Assembly: GCA_027627225.1 (NCBI GenBank)
Contig: JAPFQT010000158.1
Location: 1 to 64,000 of the forward strand
Source of the DNA: Congeria kusceri
Lineage: Eukaryota; Mollusca; Bivalvia; Myida; Dreissenidae
DNA: 64,000 nucleotides
Reading direction: 5' to 3'
Shown: positions 24,591-36,568 of the stretch, piece after piece
How positions within the stretch are numbered: position 1 is the stretch's first letter
How the letters are laid out: each line of letters begins with the position of its first letter
Notes under the pieces: model-generated
What the model saw: only the letters and a program-made list of their open reading frames with translations
Database searches by the model: none
What the model was told of the DNA's origin: nothing
Translations under genes and position numbers: made by a program

Positions 24591-27334
24591 CAAATGTTAA
24601 TGTTTTAAACAGTTATATTTGTATTAGACTACAGCCATAGGTACTTAAACTAGACCTTCGCTTAATCAGCTATAACGTTTGTATTTTTAGTCCGAATCTC
24701 TCCAAACGTTTCAAGAAACAAAAAATAATATATTAGACTTCGATTTATTTAATGTCTTTCATCTGAAATTTTGTTTTCATACAAAACTTATAAAAATAAA
24801 ACATAATATCGAACCAAAAATTCTCAAACATTCGAAAACCAAATAGAGTCACTTTTTCTGTTAGAAATTAAGAGTACACATTTTCGTAATTTTCTTTTTA
24901 TTTTGAATTTTTTTTCTTCAAAATAATGATTTAATAAATTTCAATCTAAAAAGAAAATTATCTTATAATATTTACTCCATACCTTAGTATGTGGAATGCG
25001 GCCTCTTACATATCAATGGTGCGCGCGCTACTTAACAGTAGCCCTTTCAAGGTTTTGCCACTAACAGTTTAAACTCCCCCTTAGCTATTGTTAAATGATT
25101 AGTTAACATCACACAAAGACGAGAAGTTTACCATGTGCTCCTTTGTGTAAATAGGTTTAGTGAGATATCCAAGTACAATGATTTGATAAAATTGCAGATT
25201 AATGTGATTATTATTAACATTTTTGAAAAAAAAAATTATTCCGTTTGGGAAGGTGTTATTCATGAAATAATTGATGTTAAATGTTTTTTGGGGTTGGAGT
25301 GTCGTTGTTTAACACATTGATAATAACATGCATCTAATTTCTACGTACACCACTATTTTATCGCGCAATGATCTGTTTTGACAACTGAGAGCACGAGGAA
25401 ATATTAATAACGACTGAACCGTTTAGTTATTATCATTCCTGTATTGGGAATTGTGTATGATGGGTGATGTGCAAAATTTGAAACAGATGCGACTTGTCAT
25501 TTTTGAGAAAACCACAATCAAAAAAATGTCTAGTTGGAAGTGCCTATGGGTGTATACGTGTATTTGTATATAATATGTATTATTCTTCAGTTGTAAAACG
25601 TATTTTGATATAAGATTTGTATGTATGCCATATTTTTCATTTTTAGTGTTTGGAAGGTAATACGAAAACTGTGTTCTTTAAAGCAACATATATGATATTA
25701 TAGAAATGAAATGCAAAAACCAAGATATCTGAATTAAATACAATATAATAATATATTAGATCTACATAAGGAGAAATTTGATAAATAAAATCACCACACA
25801 TGCTTGTCAAAAGGAAAACCCATCAGTCTGCGGAGCCATAACAATAAATGGCGGGAAACAAAATCGAACTATTTTATATAATTTGTGTTGCATAATGTAT
25901 TATTAAATAAATGTGAAATCAATAACCCATTGAGACACTTTTTGTATGCATACTACAATAAGATAGGGACAGTTAAATTTAATGCTAAATTAGCGTAAAC
26001 AAGTATATACTATTTCCAACTTGACTTTTTAACAAGCAATGATTTTCATCACTTTTGTTTTTAATTATGATGGTGTTTATCAACTGTAAACAAAATTCTA
26101 ACAAAATAATTTGGCGTCGGAGGTTAGTTTTAATAGCATATACCGTAGAAGGTCAGTACGATAACATTAATTATTCCCGTTACTTATCCAACGTTTTGCA
26201 ACATTGTAACATAAATTCATTTTAACAGCTTGTTGTTAATGTTGTTTAAATATAAAAAGGTAGATCTAACATCTTCTATAGTTTTCAAAACATGTAGGAT
26301 GGTTGAGTGAGATAGATTTATTAACATCGTTGTCCAACTGTATTCATAATACCATGTTTGTATCGCCGATAATCGTTAGTTTCATCAGTTACATACAAGA
26401 GTTATTGGATAGGAAATTCACTGTACCAAATCTCTGTTTGCAAACAGCAAATCAAGTTAAAAGACAACACCATCCTTCAAACTTTGCTAACTTTAACGCC
26501 ATTTTTAATTCGTATTTTATCATACATTTTTTGATATATTATTTCGAGACTACTTGCTTCGCCACATTTTATTACTTTTTATTTTTTTTAAATCAACACG
26601 GCTAAATCAGAACAGCAAACTTCCTAAATATTTAAAGTTTGCCCCGACGTATATATGCAAATGTTCATCACAAAGTTAACTTATGTTTGACTTACAGGTA
26701 CTGAAAGCTATCCATGTCCTTTCATGTGTGCCCACTATTTGAAACTTTAAAATTATACTTATATATCTACTGATATAAATGGCACAACGTTTACAATGTT
26801 TGACGCACCATAAATAGTACCTGAAATTAAGCTTATGTTACACAAATGTAAGTCAAAGTTGATATCACATTTAAAGTCGATATGCCTTTTAACCACATAC
26901 GTGTAATTTCAATTCCTCACAAATTATAATATGTGAACATGAATTATAACACGTCTTAACATAATTAGTAGCAAAGAACAGTTGTTACTGTTGTCGTATG
27001 CATATGTATTTATAAACATTATATTAAAGTTGTCTGTTATAAACACGGACTTCAGTGTTAAGATATTTTAAACCTTGTCTAAACATGACCTATCATTTGG
27101 TTTGCATACACGTTCGCGTATAAGCCCAGAACGGAGTAATGCTGGGGGACTCAGACGTGGACACTGGTCAAACTTTTTGTAAGAATTATATGAAAAATGA
27201 CGCAATGCAATGTACAAACGTTGGTTGTATTCTTGTCGTGAACGCTCTAATGAGCAATTCGTGTATACTGTTAACGAGCATCCTTAATAAAGAGCAACTC
27301 TTAAAATAACGGTTTGATTTTATTGCTTATATAC
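24591..27334. other. AT-rich intergenic DNA
   Basis: Nothing firmly supported. A short possible terminal exon at about 26699-26749 (acceptor TGACTTACAG, then 16 codons to TAA, phase 1) would be phase-compatible with the exon at 23377, but it is too short to trust. Confidence 0.4.
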
Positions 27335-27653
27335 AGGCACTCAACTCAGTGTAGCCATCAAAGAAGACCTTGACTAACAAATCTCTGTCTTTGAAGAACT
27401 TACTCAATTCCACTACATCTCCATAGCATATACTAGTAGTAACTATCTCTGTTGGAGACAACTAAGCCGTTGCGATTGCTACACGGACTACTGGTGGAGA
27501 TATGTACATGGTCCTTGAGATAACCTTGATCCATGAGACGATGGACCTATTCCTGTACAGGATGAGATTTCTCATAATTGTAATCTCACCTCGTCTGATT
27601 GGAAGACGCTTTGTTGTTTCAAGCTTTAATATAATACATGTGTACAATGCCAC
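27335..27653 (-). pseudogene. Decayed coding-like fragment, unknown
   Basis: One minus-strand frame reads protein-like sequence for about 105 codons, broken by a single TAG at about 27462. The second part contains YGDVVELSKFFKDRDLLVKV and ends at TAA. Codon use looks coding on both sides of the stop. I recognise no family. It may be a piece of an old transposon or a broken host exon. Confidence 0.35.
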
Positions 27654-28499
27654 ATTTCAAATTGAATGATTTATCATCCAATTAGATTCATCGCTTTAGA
27701 CAATTGAATTTGCGTTAAGTCTACCCGTGCAATCCACTAAAAGTAGTGTCCTACGAATTTCGATGAATTCACAGTAGAGAACATGTCTAGTACAGTTGAT
27801 GCAGCATCAAACCGATCGGTAATAATTAGTATTGTGACACATACTTGGTTCCTGAAAATAGGTTGTGCTACGAACAGTCTATCCGTGCTGCAGTAAGTTG
27901 GTCGCAGAAATCCAAGGAAATGTCAACTAGATGAATGATATGAGTATGGCGGTTACATCAGAAAACAAACAAACACATGTCTACAGTTGCAGTCATTGAC
28001 AGATTTAAGAAGTGATAATTTTTAAAGCAATGTCACAGAGTCTTACTAACTGCACGAAAATCAGTACAATAGTATTATACTTTTATAAGCGAAAGAGCAT
28101 TAATTGAAGTAAACTTCAATTAATGTTATTAATATAATTTATATATTTTTATAAATAAATAAAAAACATAAAACGTTTAAACGCCTTTCGGTTGTGTTGT
28201 TGTTTTGTTAAAACTATATCACTTATATAGCGTTACAATAAAAGTTAATGTGTACAGGTCCGGATGGTCGAGCTGGAGGTTGTAGGTTTGAAGCCCAGTG
28301 TCGGCATTTGTTTTATTTTCTTTTAAATATTTGTTTCTAATATTAGGTGTTTTATAGTCCATTTTATTTAATGTTTGTAGTATAAAATCAGTGAATAAAT
28401 CCCATTTACTTTTATAATGCTGCAATGCAGCGGATAACGCTTTTGACAATCTTGACACGTGTATATGCCATATTTGGTTACAAACTAAAGAGACCAACA
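27654..28499. other. AT-rich intergenic DNA
   Basis: No supported gene. A B-box-like GGTTTGAAGCCC at about 28287-28298 lacks a convincing A-box partner, so no RNA gene is called. Confidence 0.4.
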
Positions 28500-30350
28500 T
28501 CTATCACAGTACGCATATTTGGGTCGTACTGGTCTTTGCTATTTAAGTCTATATAAAGCATGTGACCCCTCGGGGTGCCACCAGATTTGACCCCTGGGGC
28601 ATAATTTGAACAATCTTGGGAGAGGACCACTAGGCAATGTACCGTACCAAATATAGAAAAGCTGTGGGCCTTGCCGTTTCAAAGGAGAAGATTTTTAAAG
28701 TCATTTTGCTATTTAAGTCTACATAAAACATGTGACCCTGAGGTGTGATCAGTTTTGACCCATGGGGCATAATTTTAACAATCTTTGTAGAGGACCACTT
28801 GAGGATGCTACATACCAAATACGAAACCTCTGGGCCTTGCGGTTTCAGAGAAGAAGATTTTTAACAAGAGAGCCCTGAGGGCCCTAGGACGCTCACATGA
28901 GACCGTGTAACCAAATTGGAGTTTGCATCCCCGAGGCGTGGCTTATTTTTATCCCAGGGGCATAATATGAACAATCCTGAACTAACCTATGGGCCTTGCG
29001 ATTTAATGTAAAGATTTTTAAAGTAACTTTGCTATTTAAGTCTATATAAAGCATGTGACCTCTCGGGGTGCCACCAGATTTGACCCCTGGGGCATAATTT
29101 GAACAATCTTTGGTGAGGACCACTATGCAATGTACCGTACCAAATATACGAAAGCTGTGGGTATTTCCGTTTCAGAGGAGAAGATTTTAAAAGTTATTCT
29201 GCTATGTAAGTCCATACAAAAAATGTGTCCCTCGGGCCGTGACAAGATTTGACCCCAGGGGCATAATTTGAAAAATATTTGTAGCGGACCACTATAGGGA
29301 TGTTACATACCAAATATGAAACCTCTAGGCCTTGCGGTTTCAGCGGAGAAGATTTTTAAAGTCATTTTGCTATATATTATTTAAAAACCATGTGACCCCC
29401 GGGGCGTGGCAAGTTTTGACCCCAGAGGCATAATTTGAACAATCTTTGTAGAGGACCACTATAGGATGTTACATACCAAATATAAATATAAGTCATTTTG
29501 CTATATATTCTATAAACCATATGACCCCCGGGGCGTGGCCAGTTTTGACCCCAGGGGCATAATTTGAACTATATTTGTAGAGGACCACTATAGGCTGTTA
29601 CATACCAAATATGAAAGCTCTGGGCCTTGTGGTTTCAGAGGAGACGATTTTTAAAGTCATTTTGCTAAATATTCTTTATACACCATGTGACCCCCGGGGC
29701 GTGGCCCGTTTTGAACCCAAGGGCATAGTTTGAACAATCTTTGTAGAGGACCACTACAGGATGTTACATACCAAATATGAAACCTCTGGGCCCTGTGGTT
29801 TCAGAGAAGAAGATGATTTTTAAAGTTTACACTTTTTAAATCTATTTTTAGCTCTGATGACCAACATATGCAGCGGACCGTAACGATCTGAGCTCTGGGC
29901 CTTGTGGTTTCAGAGGAGACGATTTTTAAAGTCATTTTGCTAAATATTCTTTATACACCATGTGACCCCCGGGGCGTGGCCCGTTTTGAACCCAAGGGCA
30001 TAGTTTGAACAATCTTTGTAGAGGACCACTACAGGATGTTACATACCAAATATGAAACCTCTGGGCCCTGTGGTTTCAGAGAAGAAGATGATTTTTAAAG
30101 TTTACACTTTTTAAATCTATTTTTAGCTCTGATGACCAACATATGCAGCGGACCGTAACGATTTGAACAACTTTGAAAGGTGGTCACCCGATGATCATTC
30201 CTCTGAAGTATGGTGAAAATCTCCCATGTGGTTTAGGAGGAGCTGTTGTTTGAATGAAAAGTTGTCGACGCACGCACGCACGCACGCACGTCGGACAACG
30301 GTCGATCACAAAAGCTCACCATGAGCACTTTGTGCTCAGGTGAGCTAAAA
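28500..30350. mobile_element. Tandemly built interspersed repeat
   Basis: At least eight diverged units of about 135-170 bases, each with a core like GGGGCGTGGCCAGTTTTGAC, then GGGGCATAATTTGAACAATC, GAGGACCACT and TTTCAGAGGAGAAG. The right end (30260-30350) has an ACGC run, then AAAGCTCACCATGAGCAC and GCTCAGGTGAGCTAAAA. A left-end-like ACAAGAGAGCCCTGAGGGCC lies at about 28866, so units before it probably belong to a second, truncated copy. I recall this element from many bivalves as an abundant non-autonomous repeat. It encodes no protein. Short frames over it are by-products. Confidence 0.8.
29616..30165. repeat. 275-bp tandem duplication
   Basis: 29616-29890 and 29891-30165 are nearly identical over their whole length (from AGCTCTGGGCCTTGTGGTTT to GCAGCGGACCGTAACGAT). 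They are much closer to each other than to the surrounding diverged units, so this duplication is recent, or the region was recently homogenised or misassembled. Confidence 0.92.
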
Positions 30351-31520
30351 ACAATCGTTTATTTGGTATTTGTTACTAGCTTGATAGTAATCAGCAAATT
30401 ATGTTATTCATGATTGACAAAAAGGTCCTTCTTAAAACATCATTCACTGGCTAGAAAGATAAAACAAGAAGAGTAAGAATAGAACTTTTTAACTAAAACA
30501 AAGCTTACCTAAGATTGAAAGTAACTAGAGCACATAATGTCAAACAAACGTTTTCAGTATTAAGGGAAACACAAAGTTATGTTTTCACAAACATTTCTAA
30601 CAAGACTTGTACACGCTGCGTGTACAATGGTTGTATGAAGCTCATATGATCAAATTCTTAATACAGAAACACGAGCTTTGTACGACCACGAAATCACATT
30701 GCGTTTGGTTAATCTATTAACAAGTGAACACAGTGAACTCCCCTTTCTTAAAATGGCGGTCCGACCCGGTACTGCTGACGAAAACTTTGGCGCGGAATTG
30801 CGGGTATTTTTTTGACCCGCGAACACGGGATTTGTCGGGTACCCGTTGAAGCACTAGCTACTGCTCAAACATAAAGAAACAAAACGCAAGAAACGGCATT
30901 TCAAACTGTCACCGTAGATTCTGCATTTAAGTCGAGCTCTCGAGCAACCAATAATGGAAAGTATTAATTGTTCATCAAACCCGTTTGAATCCGATAAATG
31001 TAAGGTCTTCGACACCGTCGTTTCATGTTGAAAGGACCGGCAGTGCGCATGGTGGTGTAAATTCTACATCTTTGCAAACACCAGTCGTGATTAATGTTCA
31101 CGTTTTTATTATTGTTCGTATTAATCGGTTCTATAGTTTCGTTTTACATGTCGTATATTAAATTGTTTTTGATTCTGTCGATATGTTGCAAGATGAAAAT
31201 AAGTTTCTATACTAGAGGAAAGAATTACTTCAAACGCCAGAAAATGCTCCAGAATGCCCCATTCCCCATTCCATCTCTTTTTTTATTTTTCCCGGCAGGG
31301 GAGGGGACACCCCCCCCCCCCCCGAATCCCCACTAGCGGGAGGGACATGCCCCTCTCACGCCCTACCCCATGATGAATGTTCTGGTGTGCGTATAAATTA
31401 AACAACCCTGGCTACGTCCATGCAACGCTGCTATTTTCGCTTTAGATATTGTTTAAACGCTAACACAAAATCGGACATTGCATTAGTTTTGCATGGAAAC
31501 AACGGCAATATCAACTGCCA
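30351..31520. other. Intergenic DNA
   Basis: No gene was recognised. A C-run of 14 or more bases lies near 31308-31323 within a C-rich patch (31250-31370). A frame at 31094-31336 starts with a hydrophobic stretch but ends in the C-run, and I do not support it. Confidence 0.45.
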
Positions 31521-31591
31521 GCTTCCACCGGGACTCGAACCCGGATCTTCCATTGCTAGAATGGATATGTTGGCATTTACACCATGGAAGC
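31521..31591 (-). tRNA. tRNA-like cloverleaf (pseudogene or SINE head)
   Basis: Seventy-one bases fold into a complete cloverleaf on the minus strand: acceptor GCTTCCA/TGGAAGC (7 of 7), D-stem GTGT/ACAT, anticodon stem TCCAT/ATGGA (5 of 5) and T-arm CCGGG-TTCGAGT-CCCGG (5 of 5). The loop TCTAGCA would give anticodon TAG, but the universal T33 is a C. The D-loop lacks the GG pair. There is no long variable arm as expected for leucine. A selected-looking fold with wrong identity elements points to a tRNA-derived repeat or pseudogene, not a working tRNA. Confidence 0.55.
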
Positions 31592-32007
31592 AAAAGCGAG
31601 TTGTTATGCTTCGCAAGTTTCCCTCCACTAAAAATAAAAAAAAACTTTATTTAAGACATGGGTATTAGCTGTGGGGTGTTGTATTTTTAGTGTTGATTAC
31701 TATTTAGATCTAAAATATGTATTACAATGTATTTATTACAAACAAACACAAAAAAGAGAAATAACACAGGTCAACAAAAGGCAAGTAACACAGGTGTTAC
31801 CATTTGGTCTTGTATACAATGCATAAGGTACATTTTAAAATACAGAATATAAAAGTAATATGAATAAATCACTATTATACCTGTAATATAAACTGACTAA
31901 ACAATGTATCCAAAATACAGACATCGCATAAACAAGAAGTATGTCGTATAAAGTACATGGTATGTAGCTTGAACAGCAACTCAAATAGAACCAAATTGTC
32001 CCATACA
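31592..32007. other. AT-rich intergenic DNA
   Basis: Nothing recognised. Confidence 0.45.
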
Positions 32008-32308
32008 ATCTTAGATTGTGTGTTTGTTTGGATTTTTTTGCCGTATTCAACAGTATTTCAGTCATATAACGGTGGTCAGTTAACCTACTCACACTTTTCC
32101 TGGGTAATCTGGTTTACCAGTACTAAGTGCACATACTTATGCCAGTAACTGACAACTGCCCTACTTGAATCAGAGGTAGGTGGAGAATGGCCGTTGAAAT
32201 AATTTCAGGACCAATCCCCACAAAAGTTATGTGGCCGGGCTGGGAATCGAACCCGCGATCCTCGGATGTGTAGTCCTGCGCTCTACCAACTGAGCTAGCC
32301 GGCCCGGC
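32008..32308 (-). mobile_element. tRNA-derived SINE, copy 2
   Basis: Minus-strand head GCTAGCTCAGTTGGTAGAGC (A-box) and GGTTCGATTCCC (B-box) at about 32233-32302, with acceptor-like ends GGGCCGG/CCGGCCC. A body shared with the copy at 2986-3303 and a short CAAACACACA tail at about 32009-32026 follow. The tRNA head is better preserved than in copy 1, so the insertion is probably younger. An RNA polymerase III internal promoter is therefore still readable. Confidence 0.85.
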
Positions 32309-33686
32309 TACAATCTTAGAGTTTGCCTAGGACTCGAGATAAATCTATGAAACTATATTAAACTAGGACTCGAGATAAATTATATGAAACTATATTAAAC
32401 TACATATGGTTTGGAATTTCTTTCTATATCAAGTACATACACCAATGTTACTCAAATATTATTGATTATTATATAGGTACTCACAGACCAATCTTGTAAG
32501 AAATAAGTCGTTTTCGATGCTTGGCTTATCCAAAATATAGCCAGTCTGGCAGTCACTAACCGCACTTATATGCGCGTGATCTTTTGGAGTCGAATAATGA
32601 CGCCTAGATGAGCAGCGACTGTGATCAGAGCTGTTTATCTGAAAAGGTGTGTAATCGAATCTCGACAAGATGAGCATTGTACGTTTTATTTATAATATTA
32701 AAACTTTCAACTTTGAAACTTTAAACTAATTTACTATACAAGTATACGTGTAAATAACCTATAACAAGAAACGAATACTTGTCTGCCTGATATCACGTTT
32801 GTAAAAAACACAGTGTAAAATTACACAGTTACACACGTGTAAGTGTTGTTGCGTTTGTGAGCTATGACAATCGCGCAGTTCCACAATTAAAACTTATAAA
32901 AAGCACACCACGCCGTTTCGCTTATCGCACAGCCACAAACGGGCATAATTGTGTGAATCACGATTTACCATAATCTTCCTATGGTTTTCAGTTCTTTCAA
33001 TTGGTACGTCCACTACAATAACGATGATACGAACATCATAACCGAACATCCGTATTCTTGTGCCACAGAGCCGATTCCCGGAAATATTTTATCCTACTAG
33101 GCAGGTATCCGTTTCAAAGTTTGACGCCGTCGCTTCACCACCAGACAACTGGAGAAAATCAAGACAGAGAGGCGCATCAATTGAATCATGTGCTATTATT
33201 TTAATGACATACTTCAAGAAAATGATTATCAATTAGTTGTTGCAAATCTGTTATTAAGATTACAGAAACCGAGATGCTTTTAAATTATACACATGTAACA
33301 AAATAATAAGATTAATAGAGATCTATTGTACATGCACATATAACTTAATTTCAAACTGGAGACACTTAATAGTTGCCAATCTGCAGTTTTAAGACTGTCA
33401 TCTCCTAAAATATGATAAATCGGAACTTTGTCATCTTATACAATACGATAATAAATCAACGAAATATTGAAAGATAAGTGGTTCTGGGATGCAAACCTGT
33501 AACCGTTGTTAATCACTGCGACCAAGACGGTCTGGCTATTGCCGATCCTGATTCGTGTTCTAAATAAACCGGTATTAACCATTACCCCCCCACACACACA
33601 CCTTAAACGTTGAGAAAAATAATCCGAAGATCTCTGTAACTGCAGAATTTGGTGGTCAGGTTCAGTTAGATTAAATAATTTCCACA
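32309..33686. other. AT-rich intergenic DNA
   Basis: It holds a 37-bp direct duplication at 32335-32400 (CTAGGACTCGAGATAAAT and AACTATATTAAACTA, twice). No gene was recognised. Confidence 0.45.
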
Positions 33687-33800
33687 TTATCGTTGTTTAT
33701 CTGTAAACAAACAATTGAACAATTGTCTGTCGCTATCGGAGATTAATTCCTACGCATCAGAACTCCAAATCGTTGTTTGTTCGTAGATTAACAACGATGC
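33687..33800. mobile_element. Small foldback element, copy 1
   Basis: Begins TTATCGTTGTTTATC and ends GATTAACAACGAT, which are imperfect inverted ends. The inner TACGCATCA and AAATCGTTGTTTG words recur in a copy at 51026-51167. The short length, inverted ends and lack of coding fit a MITE-like element. Confidence 0.6.
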
Positions 33801-35333
33801 GTCAAAAATTATTTAAGTTTATGAACGAGATATTTTCGGGTCAAATCTACAAATGTTAAGCATCACCATTGCCTTATTTGCATTTAAGACGAAATGCGGA
33901 ACCGAACAACTATTTATAGTTTAAAAATTTCCAGCTACATGTATTAAATTTTAATTGAAAGACAATTTGATGTTACTCGTTTTAATGTGTTTGCTTTGTG
34001 GAGACTGTTGAAAATCGCCTGTTCCGTAAGATGAACATTAACCTTATTCGTGTTCCGGGTCAGGAATTAAACCCTGGTCGCAAGTGCTGTTTCTAGACGT
34101 ACAACCGATATGATTAACTAACGTGTTGTTTTTTAATTTAAACTATGAATTTCATAATATCGAGAGATTAAGCTGTATTATATTTCATTAATAAACACTA
34201 ATATAAGAGTAAATGTATACTACGTGTCACTTCCATACAAACGTTTACACTTGTTGGTGCAACTATTATCTTTCGAACGTACACTGTTTCCTTCACCCGT
34301 CAAAATCAGATGTACGCATTTTTCATTTATTGTTATTTTGGCATCCGTGACCGAACAAGAGATTGTTTCGACCGTTCTGGAAAACACGAACCTAATACTG
34401 AAATTCGGCAATAAGTTTTTGAGGTGATAGTGGTGATACTTATATAGTTTCAGTAGAATTATGCTATTACGGGAGTTCAGCAAATGTTCAGCACCACTAG
34501 TTATGCATGTCCGTAAGTTTAAGGAAAGGTCATCACATCATGTATGAAAATTAAACATTAAAATGCTTTTATTCCACTACTAAAAAAAACTATTAATATT
34601 CCTATTCCATTAAAGCAACGTGGAAATGATTTGTCCGGGACATAAGAAAAAGACACTGGAAGTGAAAAAACTTCTCTTTTTATTAAAATCATTATAAATA
34701 ATCAACATGTTTTAAACATACTGGGCCAAATATGAATTCATAAAGAAATCATAAGAATTCTGCAATTGTTACGTACGAACGTCCTCACGCAAATTCTTAC
34801 GTAAGAACGTCCTCACACAAATTCTTACGTAAGAAAACCATTCGTACGAACTTTATGAAACGGGCAAATTGAACACAGACACTATCACTATCACAGTTGA
34901 AAATTGCACGTTAATTTTACGTTCCGTCACAATATAACTAAACCAAACCTGTTGAAGAAAATGAAAATACAAAAAATTGACGTTACTTACGTTAATAAGA
35001 ACAAAAATACATATAATACATACATAAATTATGCAATTGGTTAATATCGTATCATAAAATAAACATACGTTAATATTTCTTTAAGTCAATTATTCTAATA
35101 AGCACCTAAAATAACACAAACACATATTAAAGCAAACAACCAAAACCGTTCCAAATACGCCGTAAGGTATAATACATAACTGGATATACATGTCAAAAGT
35201 AACTCTGTCTACTAAGCCAGAATAAAACGAGATATTAACCGCATAAAACTATACTTACAGACCAGAATATTTTCTTTTACAAGCTTTTTGATATATTTAT
35301 ACATATTTCGAAACGTTGAATTCTATTTTAACA
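33801..35333. other. AT-rich intergenic DNA
   Basis: Contains a weak tRNA-like patch on the minus strand at 34045-34110 (B-box-like GGTTTAATTCC) and a 28-bp duplication with ACGTAAGAACGTCCTCAC at 34769-34851, made of small palindromes such as TTCTTACGTAAGAA. No gene was recognised. Confidence 0.45.
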
Positions 35334-35651
35334 TTAAACATTTTGTTTTTGCATACACGTAAATCGATTCTGAACCGAAAACTCTTCTGAACACATACTC
35401 TCTTTAGGACTACACTCGAATTGACCAGATTTATTATTTTCTGTGGATAGTAGCTGTCTATATTGATCAGCAGCATTTACATCTAACACACAGGTCGCAT
35501 TTTGCATTGTCATTTTTTCAAACACTAGTCTCTGTATTAAGTTCTGCTCTGATCGGAGTGAAGTTCGTACGTAATCTGCATTTTTAACACATCGTGTCCA
35601 ATCTTCGCAAGGCATTTCAAAATTACACAATTGCGTCAGATACGGTGACAT
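35334..35651 (-). CDS. Hypothetical 105-codon exon or small ORF
   Basis: An ATG-started frame of 105 codons with balanced amino-acid use and several Cys, for example EMPCEDWTRCVKNADYVRTS near the start. A possible acceptor (CTATTTCAG) lies about 20 bases before the ATG, and a possible donor (ACGT|GTATGC) lies near 35352, so it could be an exon rather than a complete gene. The N-terminal W-(x)4-N-(x)10-S pattern faintly recalls tektin-like coiled-coil proteins; that is a guess. It lies 670 bases downstream of the IAP stop on the same strand. Confidence 0.4.
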   Translation of the reverse strand: MSPYLTQLCNFEMPCEDWTRCVKNADYVRTSLRSEQNLIQRLVFEKMTMQNATCVLDVNAADQYRQLLSTENNKSGQFECSPKESMCSEEFSVQNRFTCMQKQNV

Positions 35652-36320
35652 TTAATCTCAAAATAACCATCTGAAATAGTTGATCGTGAAGACACCACAG
35701 TCCAACAATGGCGTATGGTGTATAATGAGACTATAATAATCAGCCAATAAAGCAACATCAGTTTATAGGCCTTTTAAATGCTGCTATCGAGTATTCACAG
35801 GCATGATTACAATGACGTCCTCATAAACTATAGCATGATAATGCCCATCAAATCATCATAATCGTACATATTTTACATGTCATACAACTAATATTTGCAT
35901 TGCTAAATTTATTTGAGAAAGACTGTGGTATTTTCGCTTGACACCTAAACATACTAAGAATAAATTCACATTACACCTAGCTGATCACAATGTCAAGACT
36001 GTGCTGGTACCCATTGTTGACACACTTCTTCAAGTATTAACTTATTAAGGTGACTTCAATATTGTTCTCGCATCATACACAATACAGAAACATATTTGAA
36101 ATATTTTGTATTTGTCAGTCATATGAATTACAGTATTTTTCTCTCATACTTCCATGTGTCCATGAATAAAAAATGAAGTATGATGCTGATGAATGAAGAT
36201 ATTTGCTATAATGAAGTGAATTACTTGAATTATAATTAAGCACAGAAGCATATGAACTGAGTCTTGAAATAATAGAGTATTAATATATGATGCATCAGCT
36301 AGGTGTGATGTGGATTTATT
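35652..36320. other. IAP gene 3' flank
   Basis: AT-rich DNA that should contain the 3' UTR of the minus-strand IAP gene. I cannot assign a polyadenylation site with confidence. Confidence 0.4.
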
Positions 36321-36568
36321 TTAAATATCTTCACGGTCAACTAATTCAGATCGGGTAGCGAAATATGCCTTAACAAGTCCCATGATGCCTTTGCGACAGA
36401 TCGGACAACAGGCCAAGGCCGGAGCACACATCGGACAACTGACCATGTGACCACAGGGCAAGAATATGATGTCCGCGCGCTTGTCCAGGCAGATCTTACA
36501 CAACGTTTTCTGTTTCAGTGATTGGTTTTCCTCTTCTAGTGAAGTTAGATCGACAGCCATGGCATCAG
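36321..36568 (-). CDS. IAP terminal exon: RING finger
   Basis: Acceptor TTGTTCACAG, stop TAA at 36321-36323. After a short coiled segment (LTSLEEENQSLKQK) it encodes a C3HC4 RING: CKIC, LPCGHMVSCPMC and CPICRKGI, ending in the hydrophobic VKAYFA tail used for RING dimerisation in IAPs, then ten or so extra residues. All eight zinc ligands are present, so E3 ligase activity is expected. Confidence 0.92.

Noticed and set aside
28251..28305. tRNA-like sequence with a B-box
   Set aside because: No A-box or acceptor stem at the right distance.
28219..29123. Minus-strand frames with similar APG and DLNSK words
   Set aside because: The words come from units of the interspersed repeat, not from a protein family.
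31420..31668. 82-codon frame containing LPPGLEPGSS
   Set aside because: This is the usual translation of a tRNA-like T-arm read in reverse, not a protein.
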